Shown here piece after piece: positions 18,144 to 27,390 of a stretch of 32,022 nucleotides of DNA. The position numbers and the translations under genes were made by a program. Position 1 is the first letter of the stretch. The number at the start of each line of letters is the position of its first letter. This stretch comes from a virus: positions 1-32,022 of the IMG/VR virus record IMGVR_UViG_3300044699_000028. One strand, 5' to 3'. The notes under the pieces were generated by a model. It searched no databases. It saw nothing but the letters and a program-made list of their open reading frames with translations, and had not been told where the DNA came from.

Positions 18144-21100
18144 GCGCGGCGCAGGAGTTCCTGGATCTCTGGAGGTCTGGGAACCGGCAGCTTGCCGTGC
18201 TGGCGCGCATCGGGCTACGGAACCGCTCCACGCTCGCGGCGACTCAGGTACTGGCCGCCACGGACCAGGTGACCACCCCGGCGGGGTCGGTGGAGCCGTG
18301 CAGTTCTGGCCCTCCACGCTCTTGAAGGTGGACCCGGTGAACGCTCCCGGGGGCTTCGGGGAAACCTCCGTGAGCCTCTGCTCCGGCGGCCTGACCCTCT
18401 CCCCGGAGTTCGACGTGCAGGGGCTCCTGCTGGACGGTGCGCTGGTGGAACTGCTGGCTCTGGGACAAGCGGCTGACCGACTTCGATCAAGCCCTGCCGC
18501 TCCTGCCAAGGGGTCGTGCCTGAACTGGCACCGGGACCAGTCGGGGCTGGCGCTCCAGATCCGGCAGCGGGTCAACTGGAACCGCGACATGACCCCAGTG
18601 GACGTGACGGCGGAAGCCTACCCATGCGCTCCAGACTCAAGCCTTGGGCAGCAGATCCCCATCGTCTACGGCAGGCTCCGAAACGTCCCCATGCGCCGCC
18701 CCTGGGCCGAATACCCGATGATCGATGACGGGGCCACGGCGGTCGGGGACAAGCCCGCGTCGTTGTTCCTGGGGGGCCGCAGGGCCGGGGCCGCCATCAT
18801 GGTGGACATGGGGCGCGGTACGGGCATCGTGAACAACCCGGCGGCGAAGGTGCTCTGTGCGTCCCACAAGGTCCGCAGGGTCGGGGACCATTCGGTGGGG
18901 GCTGGCTTCTACGTTGACGCGGGCGGGGACAGACTCGGGGCCATCGAGGTCATCACCCCCGGAACGGACATTGTGAACACCGCGACCGAGGCCGGGATCC
19001 TCCTGCGCGACAACGACGCCACGGGCTGGATGAGCGTCTGGCCCACCGAGGTGATGGACACCCCGAACACGCTCCAGAACGTGCGCGCGCTGCTGGACCC
19101 CTACAACGAGAACAACTACGCGATAGCGGACTATGCCGGGAACCTTCGCACGGCCCGCTTGCAGTTCCCGTCCGTGACGCCGGCCGGGGACATGGTGGCG
19201 CTCTACCTGGTGGTCGGATACCGCTCGCCTGCAAACACGAACATGCAGGCGCGCATCATGAACAAGAATACGGGCTTCATCAACGCCCCCGGAAACAACC
19301 TGCCGACCTCTGCCAACCGCACGATGCTCATCGCGTCGAACGTCATCTCGCTGGTATCCCCCGCCGCTACCGAATGGAATGTCGGCCAGTTCGAGGTCGA
19401 GGTGGGATGGGGTACGCGAGCCCCGGCTATCGTCGGAACCGGGACCGCCGAGATTTACATGGTCGGTTTCCTCATCAACTTCCGCCCGCGTCAGGAAGTG
19501 TTCCTCACAGAGCAGGTCGTGTCCCACGTCGAGACTCGGCCAGTGACCAAGCGGGTGGGTGGGGCCTTCGGGCACAACGAAGTGACGATGGAGCCCTATA
19601 CCGTCATCGAGCAGATCATCCCGACCACGACGCAAGCGGTCGGTAAGTTCTACGCGAACGTGGACGGCTGGCCGGATGACGGGGCCGGGACTTACGCCAG
19701 CGAGGACTTGAACATTCGAGGCGGGAACTGCTCCGCCGTGACGAACACGCTACAGATCGACTTCTCCCGGACCGCGCAGGTCTACAAGGACCGGCTAGCC
19801 TCGCTGGCGGCGGGGGATCTCATCATCGCGCGCGTGGGCGGGCCTGCGAGCGGGACCGTCACCTCATACGTAGTCAGCACCGGCATCCTGACCGTGACCA
19901 CCGCGAACACGAGCACGCCCGCCGCTGGCTTCGCCGAGATCACCATCAGGACGCGGAGCGGACTCATCGAGAAGGCCCCGGACGTTGCCACCCACATGTT
20001 GGCGAACTACGGGGCCGAGCCCATCGCCAAGATCGAGCGGACGGTGGGGGAGTTCGGTTCCTTCATCGACGCGCGCGACAACCTGAAAACCTATCAGGGC
20101 CGAGACATGACGTTCGCCCTGTCGGTGGACAAGGCCACGGACGTGATGACGGCCCTAGCCTGGATTGGGCAGGGCTCGCTCTCCGCGATCTTCCTCGACC
20201 GCTTCACCGATAAGTGGCGCATGCGCCCGTGGAGACTGAACGCCCCGGTGGACTACCCGTGGACGTTCCGACCCGAGGATATCGTGGAGCCCTACGGGAT
20301 GAGGGTATCCCGCACCCCGCTCTCCAGCCTGAGCACTGGCGTTCAGGTGACGTACAGCTATTCGGCCCACAAGCAGGGCACGGTCCAGAAAAACCGCGTG
20401 GCCTGGGACGGCAGCCAAGCGGGGCAGAAGTGGCGCGGGGTGCGCGACGAGAACCTGCTCGTGGACACGTCGAACAACAAGCTGACGTGGTTCGTGGTCG
20501 GGGTGTCTGCGTTCACGGCAACCCTCACCAGCGGGTTCTACACCCCGGCCACCTTCATGTCGCACGTAGACGCCCAGATGAAGGCCGCCGATCCCGCCGC
20601 GCGATTACATCGTCTGCCACGGGGCGACCATCGTGGCGAACTACAATGACCAGATCCAGTTCGTGGACAACGGGACCGCGACCACCTACACGCTGAACCT
20701 GACTCCGGGTTCCTACACCTTCGACTCGCTCTGCGCGCACCTGACCGCGATCATGTCCAATGCCGTGTTCGGGAGCCCGACGCCAGCGTTCCCCATCTTG
20801 ATGAGTTATTCCTATTCGACCAGCAAGGTGTCGCTCAGTTCGATGAACCGGAACATCACGCTGAACCGCACCACGTCACCGCTGCGCGCCCGCAGGCTCC
20901 TGGCCGCTCTCGGGTTCGACCAGACGGCTGCGGCCCAGAACGTGGTTTATCCCGACATTGCCCGCGAGGCTTCGTTCGCGCGCGAGGATCAGGTGTTCAT
21001 CGTGGGGACGAACACGCTCGAGGTGAGCATCCTCTGGGAGAACGGTGCGTCGGGACTGAACGGCACGCGCACCGACTGCCACTCGCTGCTGGGGTTCGAT

Positions 21101-21526
21101 GGGCTCAGGGACTCCGGCCCCATCGCTGGCGGTGGGGGGGTCGGAACCTGCCAGTTGGGGAACTCCCCCAAGGGGAACCGGGAGCAGCTTCTCAGGGGCT
21201 ATGCCTTCCGACACGGCTCCAAGCGGGATATGACCATCGACGCCCGGACCATCCAAGAGTCGGAGACGGCGCGGGAGCTGAGGAACCGGATCTCGGACCT
21301 GAGCGTGAAGCCCCGCATCGTCGTAGACTTCGCCACGGAGATGGCCCCGGACCTGGAGAGAACCCGAGTCATCCAGTTCCACCCGGACATGGACGCGGTG
21401 ATACCATACCCCGACCCTGACGTGGGAACCTCGTGGCTCAACAAGCGTTTCGTGGTGATCGAGACTGAGCAGATGACTGGCCCGGTGGCCTTCTACACGA
21501 AGGTCAGGGCCGTGGCCTTGGACTAG
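18140..21526 (+). CDS. Tail tip hub protein (large, two or three frameshifts)
   Basis: About 1,128 residues, the largest gene here. TTG 18140 overlaps the upstream stop: LSAAQEFLDLWRSGNRQLAV and LARIGLRNRSTLAATQVL. After a shift near 18290 one frame stays open to 20649 and then, after another near 20600, to 21526. Landmarks: SSLGQQIPIVYGRLRNVPM (hub-like conserved loop), a galactose-binding-like region around 19000-19480, KAPDVATHMLANYGAEP, and RTIQESETARELRNRISDLS with KPRIVVDFATEMAPDLERTR near the end. VYGRLR and the late ATEMAPDLE strand suit proteins that form the central hub. Two adjacent segments (20476-20635 and 20645-20800) look like copies of one small domain. Host-contact and tail-closing role inferred. 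Confidence 0.65.
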
Positions 21527-21535
21527 GGGGGCGCA

Positions 21536-21993
21536 ATGGTTTCCGCTTCGTATGTCGTCAGAGATCCGAGCAACATCTCGGCAACCATCACCGAGGCCAC
21601 CCGCTGGGCTCCCTGTTTCGGGGCTCGCTCAGTCGTGGTCGAGTGGAAGTCGGCGACCTCCGGCGTGACCCCGCAGACGGCTGGCTCACCGATGGAGTTC
21701 TCCAACGGCAACCCCCGTAGCGGGCGGGGCCACCATCGGCATCACGCCCGGCATGGCCGCCAACCCCACCCCCGCAGTCGGTGGGCTGACACTCAACCTG
21801 ACCTCCGGGGGGCAGCGTGGGCATCATCCTGCCCACGGCTGCGAATGGGTACTTCGTCTGCGGCTGGGTCCGGGTTCTCATCACCGGCAACGCCACGAAC
21901 CCGATTCCCGACCTCCAGTGTACCCTGACGGTCACCTACGATGGCGACACGCTGCCGCCTTGGGTGCCCACGGGCTACCCGAAGGGGGCCTAG
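21536..21993 (+). CDS. Minor tail / tail tip protein, about 151 aa, frameshifted
   Basis: Nine bases after the hub stop, with GGGGGGCGCA as ribosome site. MVSASYVVRDPSNISATITE and SVVVEWKSATSGVTPQTAGS are followed, after shifts near 21720 and 21812, by ATIGITPGMAANPTPAVGGL, GSVGIILPTAANGYFVCGWV and LQCTLTVTYDGDTLPPWVPT. Beta-rich and threonine/glycine-rich, typical of small virion surface proteins. No specific family recognised. Confidence 0.5.
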
Positions 21994-22431
21994 ATGTGGA
22001 CGAACGGCGGCCTCAAGCGGATCATGGACGGGACGCTCAACCTGTCCACGGCTACTCTCAAGTTCATGCTCCTGGGCATCGCCTACGTCCCGGACCCGGA
22101 CCACGAGTTCGCCTCGAGCCTCACGGCCCACGAGCTGAACGGGACCGGCTACACCGGGGGCTTCGGCGGTGGCGGGCGCAAGACCTTGGCAGCAAAGGTT
22201 TCGCTAAGGACGACACGAACGACTGCGCGACCCTCGACTGCACCGACCCCGTGTGGCCGGGCTGACGCCGGGACCGTGGGGACGGTCGCCATCATCACCG
22301 AGATCACGAACGATGCGGCTTCCCCGGTCATCGCCCTGATCCCCTGTCTCCCCCCGTGGAGATGCGCTCCGGCTCCTTCACGCTCCAGCTGGGGGCCTAC
22401 GTGCCTCAAGCTGCGGTCGGTGAGCGTCTGA
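21994..22431 (+). CDS. Phage structural protein, tail region, about 145 aa, frameshifted
   Basis: The ATG abuts the upstream stop. MWTNGGLKRIMDGTLNLSTA, TLKFMLLGIAYVPDPDHEFA and LTAHELNGTGYTGGFGGGGR are followed in another frame by KGFAKDDTNDCATLDCTDPV, then DAGTVGTVAIITEITNDAAS with PVIALI and a SFTLQLGAYV strand. The order 'LL-x-x-x-Y-x-PD-x-DH', 'H-E-LNGTGY', 'K-DDTN', then 'TDAASP-IA' is a recurrent pattern of uncharacterised phage virion proteins near tail tips. Role unknown. Shifts near 22200, 22260 and 22350. Confidence 0.55.
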   Translation: MWTNGGLKRIMDGTLNLSTATLKFMLLGIAYVPDPDHEFASSLTAHELNGTGYTGGFGGGGRKTLAAKVSLRTTRTTARPSTAPTPCGRADAGTVGTVAIITEITNDAASPVIALIPCLPPWRCAPAPSRSSWGPTCLKLRSVSV

Positions 22432-22432
22432 C

Positions 22433-23700
22433 GTGGCCGACATCCTCAAGGGGACGTGCTGGTGGGCGTCGAACCCGACCTGGACGCAGGTAGATAACAC
22501 CACCATAGGCGGGCCTGACCCTTACCTCGCTGACGGCTGCCGGGGCGTACGACGCATCGGACGCCACCAAGCTGGCGGCGGGCTGCGGCGGGGACGGGGT
22601 GGCGTTCGAGGGTGACATGAACGTGCATACCTCGCACGCCCTGACGGCTTGCCCTGCCGGGGGAATCAAGTTCGTCCGGTTGAAGGTCCGCGCGCGCTTC
22701 GTCATCACCGCAGGGGCGGGCACCGCCATCGTCTCGGCCCAGCTCCGGCTCAGTGGCCTGGACTACGAGGCTGGCGGCATCTCGGCATTCGCGGTCACGG
22801 GCACCTACCAGAACTTCACGATGGACATGGCGGTGGACCCGGCAACCGGCCTTCCGTGGACCGTCGCCAGGTTCAACGGGCACACCTGGGGGCTCAACGG
22901 CCATGTCGTGACCAGCGACTTCGGGGTCTGGGCGACTGTGGCCGCGCTCGAGGTCGCCGAGTACACGGTCGAAGTCTGGGGCGAGGACGTGACCGCCACC
23001 GTGACGGGAGCCTCAAGCGATAGCCTGGCGACGGTGCAGGCCGCACTCCCCGGAGATCGGGACGGCTCGCTCATCGTGCCCCTGCTGATGACGCTGGACG
23101 GGGGCTCAGTGCCCGCCGTGGCCCGCAGCTTCAAGACGGGGTTGAACGACCAGTCCACCGCCACGGCTGACGTGTACACGACCGCTGGGACCGGCACGGA
23201 GACGAAGGCCCTGTTCGGGCAGCCTCTCAGGGGGTCGTGGGCTCGAGCGGGGCGGGGAACGGCATCAACGGCACCGGGGTCATCGCTGGCATCAAACTGT
23301 ACGCCATCGCCCGCATCTCCAAGCAGGCGGCGGGGACCATCACGAATGTGCGCTTCGGCACCGCGATGGGCGTTCAGGCCCTCGTGACCCCCGCGACCAT
23401 CCGGGACTTCGACCAGCCCTGACGGCAGATATGTTCGAGAGGCTGGAATCGGTCCTCGTCACGGTCGGACCCACCGCCCAGCCGTTCGAGTGGGGCAACG
23501 GGACGAACAGCGTCTGGGCCAGCATGTTCGGCTGGACGTTGAACTGGACCCTCGCAGGTGGTGGGACCAAGCAGATGGAGATCGCCGAAGCCTGGGTGGA
23601 GATCCTGGGACCAGTCGGGGCAAGCGATACGAGCAACATCGAGTTGACGCTATCCATCGGCCTCGCGCCGAAGATCATGCAGTCAAACAATGTCCGCTAG
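22433..23700 (+). CDS. Tail fibre-like / minor structural protein, about 420 aa, frameshifted
   Basis: GTG 22433 starts VADILKGTCWWASNPTWTQV one base after the upstream stop. Shifts near 22515, 23235 and 23420 join the pieces. The body is beta-rich: KFVRLKVRARFVITAGAGTA, SGLDYEAGGISAFAVTGTYQ, TYQNFTMDMAVDPATGLPWT with FNGHTWGLNG, then repeated strands (YTVEVWGEDVTATVTGASSD). It ends ASMFGWTLNWTLAGGGTKQM and LTLSIGLAPKIMQSNNVR. WG-motifs and beta sandwiches suggest carbohydrate-contacting virion surface structure; this is inference from composition and position. Confidence 0.5.
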
Positions 23701-23710
23701 GGGGTGACTC

Positions 23711-24065
23711 ATGGCAGACGAAGTGGTTGTCGGAGCCACCCGCAGGGACTTGAACATCACCTGCTGGACCGTTACACGGGCTACCAGTCAACATGCAGGG
23801 CGGGGCAGCGGCTGCGAAGTTGCAGGGCAAGAGCCCCGACACGCCAGCCGTATCGGTGGACGCGGTGATGGTCATCGTGGACGGTGCCGCTGGCAAGGTG
23901 AAGTATGCCGGAGTCGGGGGGCTTCTCACGCAGGCTAACCTGAACTCCGCAACTGTCGTCCAGTCCACCTACCCGTTCCGCGTCCGCTACGTGGACAACG
24001 CGGGCCTGGTGGACTACTGCGACATCTTCGAGATCATCTTCAAGTCGAACCCTCTGGGGGTCTAG
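23711..24065 (+). CDS. BppU-N-like small tail protein, about 118 aa, one frameshift
   Basis: MADEVVVGATRRDLNITCWT follows GGGGGTGACTC. After a shift near 23785 it reads NMQGGAAAAKLQGKSPDTPA, VSVDAVMVIVDGAAGKVKYA and RVRYVDNAGLVDYCDIFEII, ending FKSNPLGV. The sequence 'R-D-LNIT', a 'DLTGA-like' turn, 'G-KV-Y', then a final long strand resembles the N-terminal immunoglobulin-like domain seen in BppU and many tail-attached proteins. It precedes the lysis genes. Resemblance is by pattern only. Confidence 0.45.
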
Positions 24066-24092
24066 TGACGCGCGTTCATAAAAAGCGGGACA

Positions 24093-24449
24093 TTGGACCC
24101 CTCTGGAACGAATGCGTATTGGAATGAGCGCACGAAACTTCCAGACGTGAGAGAGCAACGCAGAATCCGAGCGAGAAGGAACAAGGTTCAAGTCATCGCG
24201 CTTCTGGGCGGTTCGTGCGAGATATGCGGGGACGCACTCACCGAGCACATGACTATAGATCACCCGCAGGGCAATGGGCGAGAGCATCGCAGGAAGTATG
24301 GGGCGGCCCAGCGCATCCTGTACCGCATTCGCCGACGCGAGGAAGATACGCTAGACCTTCGCCTGCTGTGCTACTCATGCAACTGCTCTCTGGGGCACCA
24401 CGGCTACTCACCCATCGAGGCCATGAGGGTGCTCTATGCAGCTGGTTAG
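24093..24449 (+). CDS. HNH / endonuclease VII-like nuclease, about 118 aa
   Basis: Two CxxC pairs and a DH motif are visible: CEICG, then MTIDHPQGNGREHRRKYG, and LRLLCYSCNCSLGHHGYSP. This is the zinc-bound HNH arrangement common in small phage nucleases (CxxC, then IDH...G..HR, then LCxxCN). The literal frame opens at TTG 24093 with DPSGTNAYWNERTKLPDVRE; a GTG at 24065, overlapping the upstream TAG, is the better coupled start but needs an indel before 24093. Free-standing homing or DNA-processing role possible. Overlaps the endolysin start by 14 bases. Confidence 0.75.
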   Translation: MDPSGTNAYWNERTKLPDVREQRRIRARRNKVQVIALLGGSCEICGDALTEHMTIDHPQGNGREHRRKYGAAQRILYRIRRREEDTLDLRLLCYSCNCSLGHHGYSPIEAMRVLYAAG

Positions 24450-24867
24450 GGAATACGTAATGGTGCACCACTCGCTGACGAAAGATGGAACCTCCAAGTC
24501 ATGGCCCGCGATCCGGCGTTACCACATGGAGCAGGGCTGGAATGATATCGGCTACCACGCCGGGGTCGAACTCGTGAGCGACCATCTAGAAGCAATGCTG
24601 GGCAGGCCGGAAGATCAGGTGGCGGCGGCATGCAAAGAAGATCACATGAACGCCCGCGCGTTACATCTCTGCATAGTCGGCAACTTCGACTTGACCCCCC
24701 CGAGCGACACGGTGCTGAGTTTCGCGGCCCGCGTCGTGGTCAAGCCTTGGCTAGAGCGATATGGCCTTGGCTCGGAGAGCATCATCGGCCACCGGGACCG
24801 GGCGCATTACAAGTCGTGCCCCGGCTTCATGTTCGACCTGGACAGACTGAGGATGGCTTGTGCGTGA
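24436..24867 (+). CDS. Endolysin: N-acetylmuramoyl-L-alanine amidase (Amidase_2/PGRP)
   Basis: Intact, 143 residues. Cleaves the bond between N-acetylmuramic acid and L-alanine. The T7-lysozyme pattern is clear: zinc ligands H11 (in YVMVHHS), H119 (IIGHRDR) and C128 (YKSCPG), catalytic Tyr 40 (IGYHAGVE) and Lys 126. HLCIVGNFDLTPPS is the conserved central strand. The length equals a single catalytic domain with no cell-wall binding module and no signal peptide, so a holin is needed. It lies upstream of a single-span coiled-coil protein and a holin candidate, and overlaps the preceding nuclease by 14 bases. The start is ATG 24436; an internal ATG at residue 9 is too late for the fold. Confidence 0.9.
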   Translation: MQLVREYVMVHHSLTKDGTSKSWPAIRRYHMEQGWNDIGYHAGVELVSDHLEAMLGRPEDQVAAACKEDHMNARALHLCIVGNFDLTPPSDTVLSFAARVVVKPWLERYGLGSESIIGHRDRAHYKSCPGFMFDLDRLRMACA

Positions 24868-25178
24868 GCGAACCACGAACCGTCGAGGATCGGCTCGACT
24901 CCATCGAGGAAGATCTGATGGAGATACGAGCGCAGCAGGGTAGGGTCAAGCTGGAGCCCGGCACTCTCGTGCTTCTCTGGGCGATGGTGCTAGCGGCATT
25001 CAGCTGCGTGGTGTTCGTGGTACGGCTGGAGGGCAGGATGGAAGCCTACAGCCGGATGCTGGCAGAGGATCACCAGAGGCTGGGCGACCACATGCAGAAC
25101 AACGGTCACCCGGTCATCGACCGGCAGTTGCTGGAACTGAGCCGCGACATAGAGCGGCTGGACAAGCGCATACCCTGA
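24864..25178 (+). CDS. Single-span coiled-coil membrane protein of the lysis cassette, 104 aa
   Basis: Intact. GTG 24864 overlaps the amidase stop (GTGA). A polar helix of about 30 residues (VEDRLDSIEEDLMEIRAQQG) precedes one membrane span near residues 33-53 (LVLLWAMVLAAFSCVVFVV), then a charged helix ending RDIERLDKRIP. Layout suggests an inner-membrane spanin subunit or a holin partner; the position between amidase and holin supports a lysis role, but no partner gene overlaps it. Which end is periplasmic cannot be told. Confidence 0.6.
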   Translation: MSEPRTVEDRLDSIEEDLMEIRAQQGRVKLEPGTLVLLWAMVLAAFSCVVFVVRLEGRMEAYSRMLAEDHQRLGDHMQNNGHPVIDRQLLELSRDIERLDKRIP

Positions 25179-25188
25179 CCCGGAGGTG

Positions 25189-25542
25189 ATGGTGGAGCAG
25201 ATTCTCGCATGGCTGGCGAACCCGCTGGCTCAGGCCATCCTGCTGAACGTGGGTGGCTGGATCCTCAAGACCTGGCCCGTGTTCGTGAACAAGGCCATCC
25301 CGCTGGCCCTGCTCGTGGTCAGCATCCTGGGCAACCTGCTGGCGGCCCTCTGGCCGAACCTCGTCCCGGCGGCTGGGGCTGCCGAGCTGGCTCAGGCCGT
25401 GGCGTCCGTGCCGTGGTGGAAGGCTGCGGGCCTCTGGGGCTGGCAGGTGGCCTTCCCGGTGGTCATCGCGGTGGGCCTGCACTCCAGCAGCAAGAACGTT
25501 CGGGAGTGGGCGAGTCTGGGGAACGGGCTGCTCAAGCGTTAG
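25189..25542 (+). CDS. Holin (putative), about 117 aa
   Basis: Intact. The GGAGG at 25182-25186 is only two bases before ATG 25189 and five before GTG 25192, so GTG 25192 may be the real start; both give nearly the same protein. It is hydrophobic throughout: an amphipathic first segment (ILAWLANPLAQAILLNVGGW), a span at about 37-57 (AIPLALLVVSILGNLLAALW) and another at about 84-102 (LWGWQVAFPVVIAVGLHSS), then a basic end (SKNVREWASLGNGLLKR). Two or three spans, a basic tail and the neighbouring endolysin fit a holin that releases the amidase. Confidence 0.65.
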   Translation: MVEQILAWLANPLAQAILLNVGGWILKTWPVFVNKAIPLALLVVSILGNLLAALWPNLVPAAGAAELAQAVASVPWWKAAGLWGWQVAFPVVIAVGLHSSSKNVREWASLGNGLLKR

Positions 25543-25581
25543 GCGAAGGCGCGCCGCACGCGCGTTGAGCCGCAACGGGTT

Positions 25582-25618
25582 ACGGGGGCGACCTTCATGG
25601 GGATGGGGAAGCCCCCGT
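25582..25618 (+). terminator. Hairpin after the lysis cassette (possible terminator)
   Basis: ACGGGGGC (25582-25589) is perfectly complementary to GCCCCCGT (25611-25618), loop 21 bases. It lies 40 bases after the holin stop in the longest clear gap before the next gene. No T-run follows, so efficiency as an intrinsic terminator is doubtful. The 195-base gap also holds a candidate promoter further down. Confidence 0.4.
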
Positions 25619-25656
25619 GCCAGTTGTCAAATCACGAGTCAATCACCCGAATCGAG

Positions 25657-25685
25657 TTGAGTTCTGGTGGAGGATGCCCGATATT
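25657..25685 (+). promoter_or_regulatory. Candidate sigma-70-type promoter
   Basis: TTGAGT (25657-25662) and GATATT (25680-25685) are spaced by 17 bases and match four of six positions each of the -35 and -10 consensus. The local sequence is richer in A and T than its surroundings. It follows the hairpin and precedes the gene at 25739, so it could start a second, probably earlier-expressed unit. A 5-bp hairpin (TGCCC/GGGCA) overlaps the -10 region. Confidence 0.4.
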
Positions 25686-25738
25686 AGGTGGGCAGCAGGA
25701 AGTCAGGAAGCGAACCGAAGTCTACGGAGGATCAGAGA

Positions 25739-25945
25739 ATGAACCCCAAGGGTTTCAAGGTCTGCGGTCGGAACATCAGGAACCGCTGGTCGTGCTGCTT
25801 GGAGCGCGGACACCGTGGGGCGCACGCCCGGTGGACCCCAGAAGCGCGCGAAGCCATGTGGGCTGAGTACATCGCCCGCGCCGAGAACCAGGAGCAGGCC
25901 GCCGTTCGCCGAGCCGAGCAGGAAGCCGCGCAGGTGTCCAAGTGA
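25739..25945 (+). CDS. Small zinc-finger-like protein, 68 aa
   Basis: ATG 25739 has an excellent ribosome site (ACGGAGGATCAGAGA). The first 32 residues hold C9, C19, C20, H25 and H29 (KVCGRNIRNRWSCCLERGHR), the 'C..C..GH-x-G-x-H' pattern seen in many small phage proteins and likely to bind zinc. The rest is a charged helix (EYIARAENQEQAAVRRAEQE). The stop overlaps the next GTG (GTGA at 25942). First gene after the candidate promoter. Function unknown. Confidence 0.6.
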   Translation: MNPKGFKVCGRNIRNRWSCCLERGHRGAHARWTPEAREAMWAEYIARAENQEQAAVRRAEQEAAQVSK

Positions 25946-26653
25946 CCGCCCGCACCGAGAGCACCCGCCCCGCCAACACGGCCCGCCACTTCGTTCCCGC
26001 TGGCCGCGAGTTGGTCATCGGCTCCGAGTCTGGCGAGGCGACCGTTGTTCAGGCCACCGCAGAGCAGGGCGTGTGGGCAGACGTTCCGGTGAACGCTCCG
26101 ACGATGGTGCGCAACCTCCGCACGGCTCCCACTGCGGCCGAAATGAACGCCGCGCTGGCGACCAACCGCCCGTTCGGTGACGCCCCCAAGCCCGGCGCGC
26201 TGGCGCTGGAATACCTCAGCGTCAAGGCTTCTCAATCCGCCACGGGAACCAGTCAGGCGTGCATCTGCCTTGGCGACCTCCGCGCCCTCATCGCCCGCTG
26301 CGAAGCCGCCGAGAAGGAATACGCCCGCCGTGGTGAGGCACTCGCCGGAGATGCAGGGACGAGGCCGTGAAGTGGAGGGCCGACGCCGAGCGGGCGGAAG
26401 CCCGAGCCAACCTGGCCGAGAGCGCCGCGTCCAACCTTAGCCAGCAGCGCGCCGAACTCATCGCAGATTTGGACTTCCGCTAGGGCCGACGCCGAGCGGC
26501 TGGCGGGGGGCGCACTCTGCTGTGATCGCTCGCGCCGCTGGTGCGTGGAACGTGTCCGCTCTGCCCTCTGGCGTGACCGCAGACGCCAAGGCCGACTGTT
26601 CGCGCATCTCTGCCGAAGCCCTCGCCGCTCACCGGGCAGGGGGTGGCAAATGA
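25942..26653 (+). CDS. Hypothetical helical protein, about 235 aa, frameshifted
   Basis: GTG 25942 is coupled to the previous stop. The first part (VTARTESTRPANTARHFVPA; MVRNLRTAPTAAEMNAALAT; ASQSATGTSQACICLGDLRA) runs to about 26355. After a shift comes a coiled-coil-like segment (DEAVKWRADAERAEARANLA, then NLSQQRAELIADL); after further shifts near 26480 and 26515 a final piece, VIARAAGAWNVSALPSGVTA to ALAAHRAGGGK, whose stop overlaps the next ATG. It may be two genes; the literal stop at 26481-26483 is the alternative end. No function recognised. Confidence 0.45.
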
Positions 26654-27041
26654 GCCTCTACGCCTACCGCATGGCGAGCCTGGCCGCGTTCAACCGATTT
26701 CTCGCCTTGGGCAACGCCCAGGTGGATTTCCGATCCGATGCGGAGTGGGTGCGCCTGAACGACCGCGCCGACTCCATCTTCCGCAGTTTGCCGCCGTCCA
26801 TGCAGTCGTTCCGCGCGAGGGGACCGATGACCCGTGACGAGTGGCACCGGGAGCGCATGGAGCAGGAGCGGCTGGAGGATGCTCAGGTAGAGGCGCGCGA
26901 GGATGCGGAAATGTTCTACGACTTCGCCTGCGCGAAGATCCTCGCCGATGCGTTCCACAAAATGCTGTTGGCGCTGTGCGAGCCTGCCGATGACCTGATG
27001 GACCGCTGCCCTACCCCAAGGGATCGGATGGTGCGTGGTGA
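26650..27041 (+). CDS. Hypothetical protein, about 130 aa
   Basis: ATG 26650 overlaps the upstream stop (ATGA). It begins MSLYAYRMASLAAFNRFLAL and has a charged middle (REMEQERLED-like; EWHRERMEQERLEDAQVEAR) and a helical end (FHKMLLALCEPADDLMDR). The literal frame stays open to 27390, but a tiny membrane protein with a proper GTGA overlap starts at 27038 and a new ribosome site precedes 27142, so one indel near 27020 probably hides the stop at 27039-27041. Function unknown. Confidence 0.5.
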
Positions 27042-27127
27042 GAACTATTCGCTCGCTTGGCTGGCTGTTGCTGGGTATGTTGTTCGTGGTGGAGCTGGTG
27101 CTCGCGGCTATCATCTTCTCGTCGTAG
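27038..27127 (+). CDS. Tiny membrane protein, 29 aa
   Basis: GTG 27038 reads VRTIRSLGWLLLGMLFVVEL and ends VLAAIIFSS with TAG at 27125-27127. After a short basic start almost the entire protein is one membrane span. It is followed at once by the ribosome site of the next gene (GGGAGGGGGAAGG). This supports three separate genes here instead of one long one. Function unknown. Confidence 0.45.
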   Translation: MRTIRSLGWLLLGMLFVVELVLAAIIFSS

Positions 27128-27141
27128 GGAGGGGGAAGGCT

Positions 27142-27390
27142 ATGGAAGGGACGCAGGAGCAGCTTGAACTGCTGGAGCACTTGACCCGTCGATTGAACGT
27201 GGTTCTCCGGGTCTACGGACAGCGCATGAAGCGCGCCGAGTACGAGTTCTCGGCCTATCTCCGCTCGTCCACCGTGGACAATGCGGACAAGTGCTGGGCC
27301 GCTTTCAAGGCTCAGGCCCGCAGGGCTGACCGCATGGCCCTGCGTCACCACCGCATCGCCCGCCGCGCCATCGAGGTCAGCCGTGGGTGA
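27142..27390 (+). CDS. Hypothetical helical protein, 82 aa
   Basis: ATG 27142 is placed by the purine-rich ribosome site ending five bases upstream. MEGTQEQLELLEHLTRRLNV, VVLRVYGQRMKRAEYEFSAY and a basic end rich in arginine and histidine (ADRMALRHHRIARRAIEV). Short charged helices throughout, no motif. Overlaps the next gene by eight bases. Confidence 0.5.
   Translation: MEGTQEQLELLEHLTRRLNVVLRVYGQRMKRAEYEFSAYLRSSTVDNADKCWAAFKAQARRADRMALRHHRIARRAIEVSRG

Noticed and set aside
18637-19635. Long open frame on the minus strand
   Set aside because: It lies antisense to the unbroken hub gene; such frames are common at high GC, and it shows no recognisable motif or ribosome site. The same applies to minus-strand frames at 6801-7724, 26629-27627 and 27683-28510.
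26545-27390. One 281-residue protein
   Set aside because: It crosses an ATGA junction at 26650, a GTGA-coupled membrane protein at 27038 and a strong ribosome site before 27142, so it is better split into separate genes.
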